Assembly (NCBI GenBank): GCA_020216625.1
Contig: JAIUYB010000200.1
Span: 1 to 5,313 of the forward strand
Reading direction: 5' to 3'
Length of the DNA stretch: 5,313 nt
DNA from: Desulfarculus sp.
GTDB lineage: Bacteria > Desulfobacterota > Desulfarculia > Desulfarculales > Desulfarculaceae
This document shows, piece after piece, positions 1-5,313 of this stretch. The translations under genes and the position numbers were made by a program. Under the pieces are notes generated by a model that was not told the DNA's origin, searched no databases, and was given only the letters and a program-made list of their open reading frames with translations. Position 1 is the first letter of the stretch, and every line of letters begins with the position of its first letter.

Positions 1-491
1 CAGTCGCGCGCGGCCCGCATCAGGGCCAGGTAGGGCCCCCACTCCGGGCCGAAGTCGGCCTCCAAGCGTTCGCGCAGCCGCCGGGCCACCGCCGGCCCCG
101 CCCCGCCGGTGCTCACCGCCACCGTCAGCTCGCCCCGCCGGAAGGACGCCGGCACGATGAAGCCGCACAGGTCCGGCACGTCCACCACGTTGACGAAAAT
201 GCGGGCCGCCTCGCAGGCCGTGGCCACCGCCCGGTTGACGGTCTGGTCGTCGGTGGCGCAGATGGCCAGCCAGACCCCGGCCAGATCCGATGCGGCGAAG
301 GCCCGGGGATGGTGCTCCACCCGGGGGTGGGGCAGCCAAGCGGAGGTCTCGGGCGAAAGACGGGGGGCCACCAGGCGCACCCGGGCCCCGGCCTCCAAGA
401 GCGAGACCAGCTTGCGGCCGGCCACCTGCCCCCCGCCCACCAACAGGGCGAGACGGTCGCGCAGGTCCAACCAGGCGGGATAGAAGGCCAA
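1..491 (-). CDS. sirC: Precorrin-2 dehydrogenase (siroheme synthase N-terminal domain type), 3' end cut by window
   Basis: Predicted to oxidise precorrin-2 to sirohydrochlorin with NAD+ in the cytoplasm. Some family members (Met8p, the CysG N-terminal part) also insert iron to give siroheme. The 163 visible residues begin MAFYPAWLDLRDRLALLVGG and form a Rossmann fold. The family dinucleotide-binding signature GGGQVAGRK lies at residues 19-27, an ATDD segment at 80-82, the NVVDVPDLCGF segment at 101-111 with D104 as the likely catalytic aspartate, and the VSTGGAGPAVARRLRE helix start at about 126-141. A TTG start at 489-491 is chosen because AAGGAG sits 5 bases upstream, the protein then starts where the family starts, and no ATG or GTG is better placed. 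The C-terminal helical domain is outside the window, so a fused uroporphyrinogen methyltransferase (full CysG) cannot be excluded. It follows the GNAT operon after 73 bases and probably has its own promoter. The family call is firm; whether it also has chelatase activity is open. Confidence 0.9.
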   Translation of the reverse strand, partial: MAFYPAWLDLRDRLALLVGGGQVAGRKLVSLLEAGARVRLVAPRLSPETSAWLPHPRVEHHPRAFAASDLAGVWLAICATDDQTVNRAVATACEAARIFVNVVDVPDLCGFIVPASFRRGELTVAVSTGGAGPAVARRLRERLEADFGPEWGPYLALMRAARD

Positions 492-496
492 GCCAG

Positions 497-503
497 CTCC
501 TTG
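497..503 (-). promoter_or_regulatory. Shine-Dalgarno site deciding the TTG start of the precorrin-2 dehydrogenase gene
   Basis: Read on the minus strand this is CAAGGAG, followed by CTGGC and then TTG. The spacing of five bases after AAGGAG is suitable. It is the main reason to accept a TTG start here, together with the family-typical N-terminus FYPAWLDL that follows immediately. Confidence 0.75.
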
Positions 504-524
504 TCAGGCAAAATCCAGGCTTGA

Positions 525-553
525 AGCATAGCAAAGGCCCCGCCCGGCGGCAA
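525..553 (-). promoter_or_regulatory. Candidate sigma70-type promoter with extended -10 for the precorrin-2 dehydrogenase gene
   Basis: On the minus strand a -35-like TTGCCG (548-553, four of six consensus bases) is separated by exactly 17 bases from a -10-like TATGCT (525-530, four of six). The -10 is preceded by TGC, an extended -10 element. Transcription would start near 518, giving a leader of about 27 bases before the TTG start at 491. The site lies in the only sizeable gap between genes in the window, which supports it. Such matches can arise by chance; no transcript evidence is available. Confidence 0.45.
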
Positions 554-564
554 GCCGCGCCCGG

Positions 565-1575
565 TCAGGACAGGCTTTCGTAATCCGCCCGCACCAAGTC
601 CAGAATGCCATTGGCCCGGTCGAAGGCCAGCTTGATGTTGCCCCAGTCGGGGGGGTGGGCCAATTTCTGCATCAGCAGGCCGTCGGAGCCGAACCAGCGC
701 GGCAGCGGTCCGCCCAGGAAATATCCCCGGCGGCGCAGGATTTCGGTCACCGCTCCGGCCCAGGGCTGGCCCAGGTTGACCCAGGCCTGGAAGACCACCA
801 CTCCCCGGGCGCTGGCCTGGTCCTCGATCCGGGCCAGGGCCGGTTCCAGGTCCGGGCCGGCCTCCAGAATGGCGACGCGGGCCACCTGGGCGGAATCATA
901 GACCCGGCTATCCAACCGCGTGACGACCCCGGCCGGCAGGTCGGCCTCGGCGACGGCGAAATGGCGCCGATCGTCGAACTCGGCGTAAAGGTCGCTGATG
1001 GCCTTGGCATGGCGCGGGGGGAGGTGCAGGGTGTGGGGCTGGGGAGCCAGGGTTATGAAGCTGAGGATGGTGGAGACCCGGCCGCTGGCGCTTCGCTCCT
1101 GGGCGTAGGCCGACGCCGGCATCAGGTCCACCTCCAGGGCCATGGTGGTCAGGCCCACGTTCTGGGTGGCGCGCTGGGAGAATACATGGTTGCAGACCGT
1201 CTCCACCCAGACCATTTCGACCCCGAACCGGGGTCCCGAGACCCTCACCGTGTGATACCCCATCCGGCCCAGGAGATTGGCCTGGCGGAAGTCGGGGTGG
1301 ACCAGGGCGGCCCCGGACTCGTGGGTGTGGGGGTGGGGCACGTGGTTGAACAGGGCGATGTGCCCCACCACCCGGCCCTCGGGGGTGCGGGCCACGCTGG
1401 AAATGATGCGCCCCTCCTGGTTGGCGGCGATCAGGGTGGGGGGATCGTAGTAGTCGCGCACCGGGTAGCTCTCGCCATAGACCGCGCGAAACAGCTCCGC
1501 CACCCCGGGGGCGTCCTCGGGACGCAGCAAGCCAACTTCGATGGGGGGCAGTTCGGTCCCCGGTTTGTCGCCCAC
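565..1575 (-). CDS. Two-domain GNAT-type acetyltransferase-like protein, paralog B (336 aa)
   Basis: Cytoplasmic protein with no signal peptide or membrane segment. Residues 12-160 form a GNAT-like domain: a first strand/helix (IEVGLLRPEDAPGVAELF), a central GRVVGHIALFNHVPHP stretch (about 67-82), LVHPDFR at 91-97 where acetyl-CoA motif A would lie, and VCNHVFSQ at about 127-134. Residues 183-305 look like a second, degenerate GNAT-like half ending in FLGGPLPRWFGSDGLLMQ. The canonical R/Q-x-x-G-x-G/A acetyl-CoA loop is replaced by FRQANLLGR, so catalytic activity is doubtful. It starts on GTG, supported by GGAGGA 7 bases upstream and by N-terminal alignment with paralog A, whose stop codon lies 4 bases before this start. 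The overall plan recalls GNAT domains fused to RsbW-type ATPases in deltaproteobacteria (from memory). It is the last gene of the operon. Substrate unknown. Confidence 0.78.
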   Translation of the reverse strand: MGDKPGTELPPIEVGLLRPEDAPGVAELFRAVYGESYPVRDYYDPPTLIAANQEGRIISSVARTPEGRVVGHIALFNHVPHPHTHESGAALVHPDFRQANLLGRMGYHTVRVSGPRFGVEMVWVETVCNHVFSQRATQNVGLTTMALEVDLMPASAYAQERSASGRVSTILSFITLAPQPHTLHLPPRHAKAISDLYAEFDDRRHFAVAEADLPAGVVTRLDSRVYDSAQVARVAILEAGPDLEPALARIEDQASARGVVVFQAWVNLGQPWAGAVTEILRRRGYFLGGPLPRWFGSDGLLMQKLAHPPDWGNIKLAFDRANGILDLVRADYESLS

Positions 1576-1579
1576 GGCT

Positions 1580-2590
1580 CTATCCTCCCTGGATGGTTTC
1601 GTAATCCTGGCGCACCAGGGTCAGCAGTCGTTTGGCGCGGTCGAACTCCAGGTTGATGGTCTCCCACCGCACCGGCTCGCTCAGGCGCTGCATCAGCAAG
1701 CCGTCGTGCCCGAACCAGCCCGGCAGGGGCCCGCCCAGGAAATAGCCGCGCGAACGCAGTTCCTCCACCGCCGCGCCCACGCAGGCCTGGCCCAGGTTCA
1801 GCCAGACCTGGATCGTCACCACCCCCCGGGCGGCGGCCTCGGCCTCGGCCTGGTCCAGGGCCGCGGGCAGGTCCGCCCCGGGCTGGTGCAGGGACATCCG
1901 GGCCACCTGGGCGAAGTCGATGATCCGGTTCTCCAGGCGGGTGGCCACCCCGGCCGGCAGGGGCCGGTCGGCGGGCAGGAAGTGGCGCTGGTCGTCGAAG
2001 TCGGCGTAAAGCTCGGTGATTTGCTGGGCGTAGCGTTCGGGCAGATACACCGCCCGGTCGTAAGGGACCAGGGTCACGAAGTCGATGAGGTTGGAGACCC
2101 GCCACTTGAGCTTGGTTTCCTTGGCATATGCCGCCGCCGGCATCAGGCCCACCTCCAGGGTCATGGTGACGAAATTTTGGCCATGGCAGAGCTTCTGCGA
2201 GTAGACATGGCTGCACACCGGCTCGGCCCAGATCACCTCCAGCCCGAACCGGGGCCCCACCCGCACCCCATGGGCCACCATGCGGTTGAACAGGTCCGCC
2301 ACCCGGAACTCGGGGTGGACCAGGCCGGCCCCGGATTCATGGCATTTGGGATGAGGCACATGGTTGAACAAGGCGTTGTGCCCCACCACCCGGCCCTCCG
2401 GGGTGCGGGCCACGCTGGAGATGATGCTTCCCTCGCGGTTGGCGGCGATCAAGGCCTCGGGGTCGTAATAGACCTTGACCGGATAGGCCTCGCCATAGAT
2501 CAGCCGGAACAGCTCGGCCACGCCGGGAGCGTCCTCGGGGCGCAGCAAGTCGACCTCGATGGGGGGCAGCGGAGCCTTGGCCTCGGTCAT
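1580..2590 (-). CDS. Two-domain GNAT-type acetyltransferase-like protein, paralog A (336 aa)
   Basis: Soluble cytoplasmic protein, a tandem paralog of the next gene downstream; by eye a little over half of the residues are identical along the full length. The N-terminal GNAT-like domain spans about 11-155: PPIEVDLLRPEDAPGVAELF near the start, GRVVGHNALFNHVPHP at 67-82, HESGAGLVHPEFR at 84-96, and VCSHVYSQ at 125-132 followed by LEVGLMPAAAY. The second half (about 180-305) contains GVVTIQVWLNLGQ and FLGGPLPGWFGHDGLLMQ, again GNAT-like, then a charged helical tail to 336. The acetyl-CoA loop is FRVADLFNR, lacking the usual glycines. The ATG start overlaps the transporter stop as ATGA and has a strong GGAGGAG 5 bases upstream, so translation is probably coupled to the transporter. 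The last two glycine codons (GGA GGA) double as the Shine-Dalgarno of paralog B. Role unknown; N-acyl transfer or ligand sensing are the main options. Confidence 0.8.
   Translation of the reverse strand: MTEAKAPLPPIEVDLLRPEDAPGVAELFRLIYGEAYPVKVYYDPEALIAANREGSIISSVARTPEGRVVGHNALFNHVPHPKCHESGAGLVHPEFRVADLFNRMVAHGVRVGPRFGLEVIWAEPVCSHVYSQKLCHGQNFVTMTLEVGLMPAAAYAKETKLKWRVSNLIDFVTLVPYDRAVYLPERYAQQITELYADFDDQRHFLPADRPLPAGVATRLENRIIDFAQVARMSLHQPGADLPAALDQAEAEAAARGVVTIQVWLNLGQACVGAAVEELRSRGYFLGGPLPGWFGHDGLLMQRLSEPVRWETINLEFDRAKRLLTLVRQDYETIQGG
1583..1588 (-). promoter_or_regulatory. Shine-Dalgarno site inside the end of paralog A, serving the GTG start of paralog B
   Basis: The minus strand reads GGAGGA then TAG (the stop of paralog A) then AGCC then GTG. 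The two glycine codons ending paralog A therefore provide the ribosome binding site for paralog B, with seven bases to the GTG. This favours coupled translation and supports GTG as the true start. Confidence 0.75.
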
Positions 2591-3792
2591 GCTTGCTCCT
2601 CCAATTTTTCTTGGCGTTTTAGGTTCAGGGCCGCCAGGCCGACCGCCAGGCAGACCCCGGCGCTGGCCAGGAACAGGACGCCGCCGCCAAAGCCGGCCAG
2701 CAGCAGACCGCCCAGCCAGGGGCCCAGGAAAAAGCCGCCCTGGAACATGAACATGCCCAGGTTGAGATTCAGCGCCCGCAAATGGGGCGGCGACAACTCG
2801 AACAGCAGGGCGTTGAGCAGCGGGAAGGCCACCCCCCAGCCCAGGCCGAAGGCGAACCCCACCGCCACCGCCTGCCAATCCTGGGCAACCAGGCTGGTGA
2901 GGACGAAACACAGGACCAGCCAGGCCGCGCCCCCGGCCAGCAGCCGGCGCTTGTCATGGCGGTCCAAGCGCTTGGCCGCCAGCAGGCGCACCAGCATCTC
3001 CGCGCAATAGGTGGAGGTGAAAAACCAGCCGGCCCTTTGCAGGCCCCGCTCCAGGAAGGCCGGTTCGGCCAGGAAGAACAGGCAGGCGAAGGCGGAATAC
3101 ACCCCCAGGCTCAAGAGCAGGCAGCCGACTACCCCTCGGTCGCGCAGGTTTTCCCGGAGTTGGCCGAGCTTGAGGGGGCCTTTGCCCTGGACGCCTTGCA
3201 CGGCGGCCCGGGACGGCCGGCCCAGCCAGGTCAGGGGCAGGATGCCCAGGGTCACCAGCCCGGTGAGGTTGAGCAGGTTCAGATAACCGCCCAGGCAGCG
3301 TTCCAAGGGCTCCACCAGGGGCGGCACCACCGCGTAGGGCAGCAGGGTGATGATGCCCATCACCCCGAAGGCCTCGCCGCTCCGGTCCGGCGGGATGCAG
3401 GCCACCATGGCGGCGGTGCCGGCGATGGCCAGCACCGCGTAGGCCAGGCCGTGCAGTAGCCGCACCCCGAGCCAGGCGTTGAAACCCGCGGGCAGGTTGT
3501 AGGCCGCCAGGGCCAGCGCGTTGGCCAGCGCGCCCCAGAACAGCCACAGCCAGGCCCGGTTGACGCCGATCACCGGACTGAGCAACGGGCGCACCACCAA
3601 GCCAACCAGGGCGAAGGCCCCCACCAGGAGCCCGGCTTGGTGCTTGTCCAGGCCCATTCCGGTCAAGAACGCGAAATAGTGAAAGAAAACGGCCATATTG
3701 CAAAAAAGCAGGAACTGGATGGCCATCTGGGCGACGAACTGGCGGGTGTAAAGGCGCGGGGGGGCGGCGCCGTGGGGGGCCGGGCCGCTCAT
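2587..3792 (-). CDS. Major Facilitator Superfamily transporter, 12 predicted membrane helices (401 aa)
   Basis: Inner-membrane secondary transporter, probably exporting or importing a small molecule by proton coupling; substrate unknown. Hydrophobic segments lie at about 19-44, 53-75, 79-98, 106-131, 141-162, 168-190, then a basic cytoplasmic loop 191-217 (GRPSRAAVQG and KGPLKLGQLRENLRDRG), followed by 218-241, 252-273, 284-303, 307-331, 340-366 and 369-388. This is the 6+6 plan and usual 400-residue length of MFS_1 proteins. IPPDRSGEAFG (133-143) between helices 4 and 5 and ELSPPHLRALNLNL (332-345) between 10 and 11 are the mirrored loop motifs common in the sugar/drug efflux type. The ATG start at 3790-3792 overlaps the aminotransferase stop as ATGA; only a weak GGGCCGG precedes it, so coupling is likely. 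Its stop overlaps the next gene's ATG in the same way. Lying between an aminotransferase and acyltransferase-like genes, it may move their product or substrate; this is inference. Confidence 0.9.
   Translation of the reverse strand: MSGPAPHGAAPPRLYTRQFVAQMAIQFLLFCNMAVFFHYFAFLTGMGLDKHQAGLLVGAFALVGLVVRPLLSPVIGVNRAWLWLFWGALANALALAAYNLPAGFNAWLGVRLLHGLAYAVLAIAGTAAMVACIPPDRSGEAFGVMGIITLLPYAVVPPLVEPLERCLGGYLNLLNLTGLVTLGILPLTWLGRPSRAAVQGVQGKGPLKLGQLRENLRDRGVVGCLLLSLGVYSAFACLFFLAEPAFLERGLQRAGWFFTSTYCAEMLVRLLAAKRLDRHDKRRLLAGGAAWLVLCFVLTSLVAQDWQAVAVGFAFGLGWGVAFPLLNALLFELSPPHLRALNLNLGMFMFQGGFFLGPWLGGLLLAGFGGGVLFLASAGVCLAVGLAALNLKRQEKLEEQA
2596..2602 (-). promoter_or_regulatory. Strong Shine-Dalgarno site for GNAT paralog A, inside the transporter 3' end
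   Basis: The minus strand reads GGAGGAG followed by CAAGC and ATG. It lies within the last codons of the transporter gene (encoding the EEQ region) and fixes the ATG at 2588-2590 as the start of paralog A. It is the strongest ribosome binding site of the operon, so paralog A may be made in excess over the transporter. Confidence 0.8.
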
Positions 3793-4907
3793 GACCGGCC
3801 CGGCAGGATGCCGCGCAGGGCGGCGATGAAGGCCTCCATGGCCAGGTGGCTGCCGATGCTGACTCGGATCCAGTTGGGAAAGCGGAAGCCGGTCATGGAG
3901 CGGATCATGATCCCCCGTTGCATCAGGCGGCGATAGGCCATGGTGTCGCTCAGGGGCAGGCGGATCATCATAAAACAGCCCTCGCCGTGCTGCACCGGCA
4001 GGCCCAGCGCGCCCAGCTCCTCCAGCAGATAGGCCTTTTCCCGGGCCACCAGGGCGCGGGTGGCGGCCAGGTGCTCGGCGTCGTCGGCCAGGGCGGCCAG
4101 GGCCGCCTCCTGGGCCAGGGCGTTTACCGAATAGACCACGCAGGTGCGGCGGATGGTGTCCACCACCTCCCGGCTGCCGGCCAGGTAGCCCACCCGCAGC
4201 CCGGCCAGGGCGTACATCTTGGAAAAGGTGCGGAAAACCACCAGGTTGGGATGGCGCGCCAGCATCTGCAAGCCGTCGGGGAATTCCGGCCGGTCCACGA
4301 ACTCGCAGTAGGCCTCGTCCAGAACCACGATCTGCTGGCCGTCCACCGCCTCCAGGAAGCGCTCCAGACGCTCCTGGTCCCACCAGGTCCCGGTGGGGTT
4401 GTTGGGGTTGCAGATGAAGATGATCTTGCTGCGTCGGTCGATGAGCCGCAGCAGGGCCTCATCGTCGAAACCGAAGTCCTTGAGCGGGGCCAGCCGGGCC
4501 TCGAAACCGCTGAACTTGGCCACCCATTCGTAGACCGCGAAGGTGCGGTCGGCGGTGACGATGTTGTCGCCCTCCTGGCAGAAGGCCTTGATGACGAAGG
4601 TGATGACCTCGTTGGCCCCATTGCCCACCAGGATCTGGTCCGGGTCCAGGCCGAAGCGCCGGCCCAGGGCCTGGCGCAGATACCAGCTATCGCCGCTGGG
4701 ATAGATGCCGGCCCGGGGCGGGGGGAAGCGGGCGATGACCTCGCGGGCCAGGGGCGGCGGCCCCAGGGGGTTCTCGTTGTTGTTCAGGCGGTGCAGATGG
4801 CCGATCCGATAGAGCCGCATCAGCTCCGGATCGGGCTGGGATGGGATGTATGGCTCGAAATTCCTTACGAATTCCGGTGTCAGCCGGTGCAGGTCCAGGG
4901 CGGGCAT
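3789..4907 (-). CDS. hisC: Histidinol-phosphate aminotransferase family PLP enzyme (372 aa)
   Basis: Cytoplasmic fold-type I PLP aminotransferase; HisC proper swaps an amino group between L-glutamate and imidazole acetol phosphate in histidine synthesis. Visible family marks in order: PEFVRNFEPYIPS (11-23), NNNENPLGP (42-50), IYPSG (68-72), GNGANE (95-100), Y126, NPNNPTG (167-173), DEAYCEF with D197 for the pyridine nitrogen and Y200 (197-203), TFSK with K230 as the PLP lysine, LRVGY with R238, VNALAQEAALAAL (261-273), IMIR ending at R336, and IRVSIG with R348 as the likely carboxylate-binding arginine. Length fits the family (about 350-370). ATG at 4905-4907 is used; the preceding SD is weak (GGCGGA), consistent with coupling to the gene ending 5 bases before. 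It overlaps the transporter by ATGA. No other histidine genes are nearby, and CVVYSVN replaces the usual PFNVN stretch, so another keto/amino substrate is possible. The symbol is meant at family level. Confidence 0.88.
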   Translation of the reverse strand: MPALDLHRLTPEFVRNFEPYIPSQPDPELMRLYRIGHLHRLNNNENPLGPPPLAREVIARFPPPRAGIYPSGDSWYLRQALGRRFGLDPDQILVGNGANEVITFVIKAFCQEGDNIVTADRTFAVYEWVAKFSGFEARLAPLKDFGFDDEALLRLIDRRSKIIFICNPNNPTGTWWDQERLERFLEAVDGQQIVVLDEAYCEFVDRPEFPDGLQMLARHPNLVVFRTFSKMYALAGLRVGYLAGSREVVDTIRRTCVVYSVNALAQEAALAALADDAEHLAATRALVAREKAYLLEELGALGLPVQHGEGCFMMIRLPLSDTMAYRRLMQRGIMIRSMTGFRFPNWIRVSIGSHLAMEAFIAALRGILPGRS

Positions 4908-4912
4908 GGGGC

Positions 4913-5313
4913 CTAGTCCGCCGTTTCCTGGAAGACCACCAGGTCGCCCTGGCCCAGGGCGGGCAGCAGCAGTTGGGGTTTGAACCCGGCGGCGGCGATC
5001 TGGGGCAGCAGACCGGCCTGCCATTGGCTGCCCAGGTCCAGATTCAGGAAAACGTTGAGGATTCCCTCCTCGCGCAGGGCGGCCAAGTGGGACTTGAGGT
5101 TGGCCGTCAGGTCGTGGCCGTCCCAGACCAGGGCCAAGGTGGCCTGGCTGCGGGCGCGGTTGAGGTCGGCGGAGAGCACCGAGTGCGCGGCCCGGGTCTC
5201 GCCGGCGGCGGACAGCTCCCGGATGCCGCGGGGCAGGAACAGGCGCTGGTATTGCTCCTCCAGGAACCCGCGCAGGTCGGGGTGGCACCAGACCCAGGCC
5301 CCGGGGTCCTCCT
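4913..5313 (-). CDS. C-terminal part of a GNAT-like protein, probable third distant paralog (5' end outside window)
   Basis: Only the last 132 residues are visible, from EDPGAWVWCHPDLR to VVFQETAD, with no internal stop; the frame is open at the right edge. No membrane segment is seen. The stretch matches the second half of the two GNAT-like proteins downstream in spacing and pattern: WCHPDLRGFLEEQYQRLF corresponds to their L-P-x-R/H...LYA-F segment, SADLNRARSQATLALV to their RVYDSAQVARVAIL, and ILNVFLNLDLGSQWQ...GF...GQGDLVVFQ to their VV...WLNLGQ...GYF...G.DGLLMQ. Identity is low, so this is pattern-level evidence only. A GTG at 5177-5179 (with MLSADL after it) could be read as a start giving 88 residues, but similarity and open frame continue upstream, so it is probably internal. 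It precedes the aminotransferase by 5 bases and is the first visible gene of the operon. The missing N-terminal part could carry a GNAT domain, possibly with an RsbW-type ATPase. Confidence 0.65.
   Translation of the reverse strand, partial: EDPGAWVWCHPDLRGFLEEQYQRLFLPRGIRELSAAGETRAAHSVLSADLNRARSQATLALVWDGHDLTANLKSHLAALREEGILNVFLNLDLGSQWQAGLLPQIAAAGFKPQLLLPALGQGDLVVFQETAD

Larger units (their letters stand above)
565..2590 (-). repeat. Tandem gene duplication (two copies of the GNAT-like gene, period about 1.02 kb)
   Basis: The two adjacent genes are equal in length (336 codons plus stop) and align end to end with only a few small offsets: one extra N-terminal residue and one inserted serine in copy B, two extra C-terminal residues in copy A. 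DNA similarity is still visible. For example 1361-1409 and 2379-2427 match with only two mismatches, including the shared 20-mer tgccccaccacccggccctc. The degree of divergence elsewhere indicates an old duplication with conserved patches, not a recent copy. Confidence 0.85.

Noticed and set aside
125..553. Minus-strand open frame of 142 codons starting at an ATG at 553
   Set aside because: Its product is W/P/S/R-rich and featureless. The neighbouring frame starting at TTG 491 encodes a clear precorrin-2 dehydrogenase.
547..558. Inverted repeat gcggcaagccgc as an intrinsic terminator after paralog B
   Set aside because: The stem is only five bases with a two-base centre, and no T-run follows on the minus strand. 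It also overlaps the candidate -35.
655..1656. Plus-strand open frame of 333 codons
   Set aside because: It lies antisense to paralog B, with composition typical of a shadow frame (GGDQGGGIVVV-like runs); the minus-strand frame has clear family similarity to its neighbour.
2591..2911. N-terminal extension of paralog A upstream of 2590
   Set aside because: The in-frame upstream residues are shadow of the transporter gene; the ATG at 2590 has a strong ribosome binding site and aligns with the start of paralog B.
1541..3010. Long plus-strand open frame (489 codons) opposite the GNAT and transporter genes
   Set aside because: It crosses several real minus-strand genes, its protein is low-complexity and rich in G, H, Q and P with no domain pattern, and such antisense frames are expected in G+C-rich DNA.
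3793..4383. Upstream extension of the transporter frame by 197 codons
   Set aside because: The extension is G/P/R-rich and overlaps the aminotransferase in another frame; the ATG at 3792 with the ATGA overlap gives a normal MFS length.
3846..4916. Plus-strand open frame of 356 codons
   Set aside because: It is fully antisense to the aminotransferase, which has all catalytic motifs; the plus-strand product shows no recognisable motif.

Overview
The window reads as a compact, G+C-rich bacterial chromosome segment (roughly two-thirds G+C by eye, with strong G/C preference at third codon positions). All credible genes lie on the minus strand. Gene style and the GNAT type suggest a Desulfobacterota (deltaproteobacterium)-like host. 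That is an inference from remembered protein families; no taxonomic marker is present.

In transcription order (right to left) there is first a run of five tightly packed genes: (1) the 3' end of a gene whose product resembles the C-terminal half of the two acetyltransferase-like proteins further on (4913-5313, cut by the window edge); (2) a class I/II PLP aminotransferase of the histidinol-phosphate aminotransferase family (3789-4907); (3) a 12-helix Major Facilitator Superfamily transporter (2587-3792); (4) and (5) two tandem paralogous two-domain GNAT-type proteins of 336 residues each (1580-2590 and 565-1575). Genes 2/3 and 3/4 share 4-base ATGA stop/start overlaps. Genes 1/2 and 4/5 are separated by 5 and 4 bases. 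The five are almost certainly one translationally coupled operon.

A 73-base gap (492-564) follows, holding a plausible sigma70-type promoter with an extended -10. It leads into the sixth gene, a precorrin-2 dehydrogenase (siroheme/heme branch) that starts on TTG behind a good Shine-Dalgarno and runs off the left edge. This looks like a separate transcription unit with a housekeeping tetrapyrrole role.

The most interesting part is the five-gene operon: a HisC-fold aminotransferase, a membrane exporter-type protein and two or three GNAT-like proteins. No histidine-pathway neighbours are visible. The acetyl-CoA pyrophosphate-loop glycines of both full-length GNAT-like proteins appear to be lost. 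A working hypothesis is a small-molecule amine modification and transport pathway, or a ligand-sensing function for the GNAT-like proteins. The sequence alone does not decide between these. No RNA genes, mobile elements, CRISPR arrays or clear intrinsic terminators were seen.
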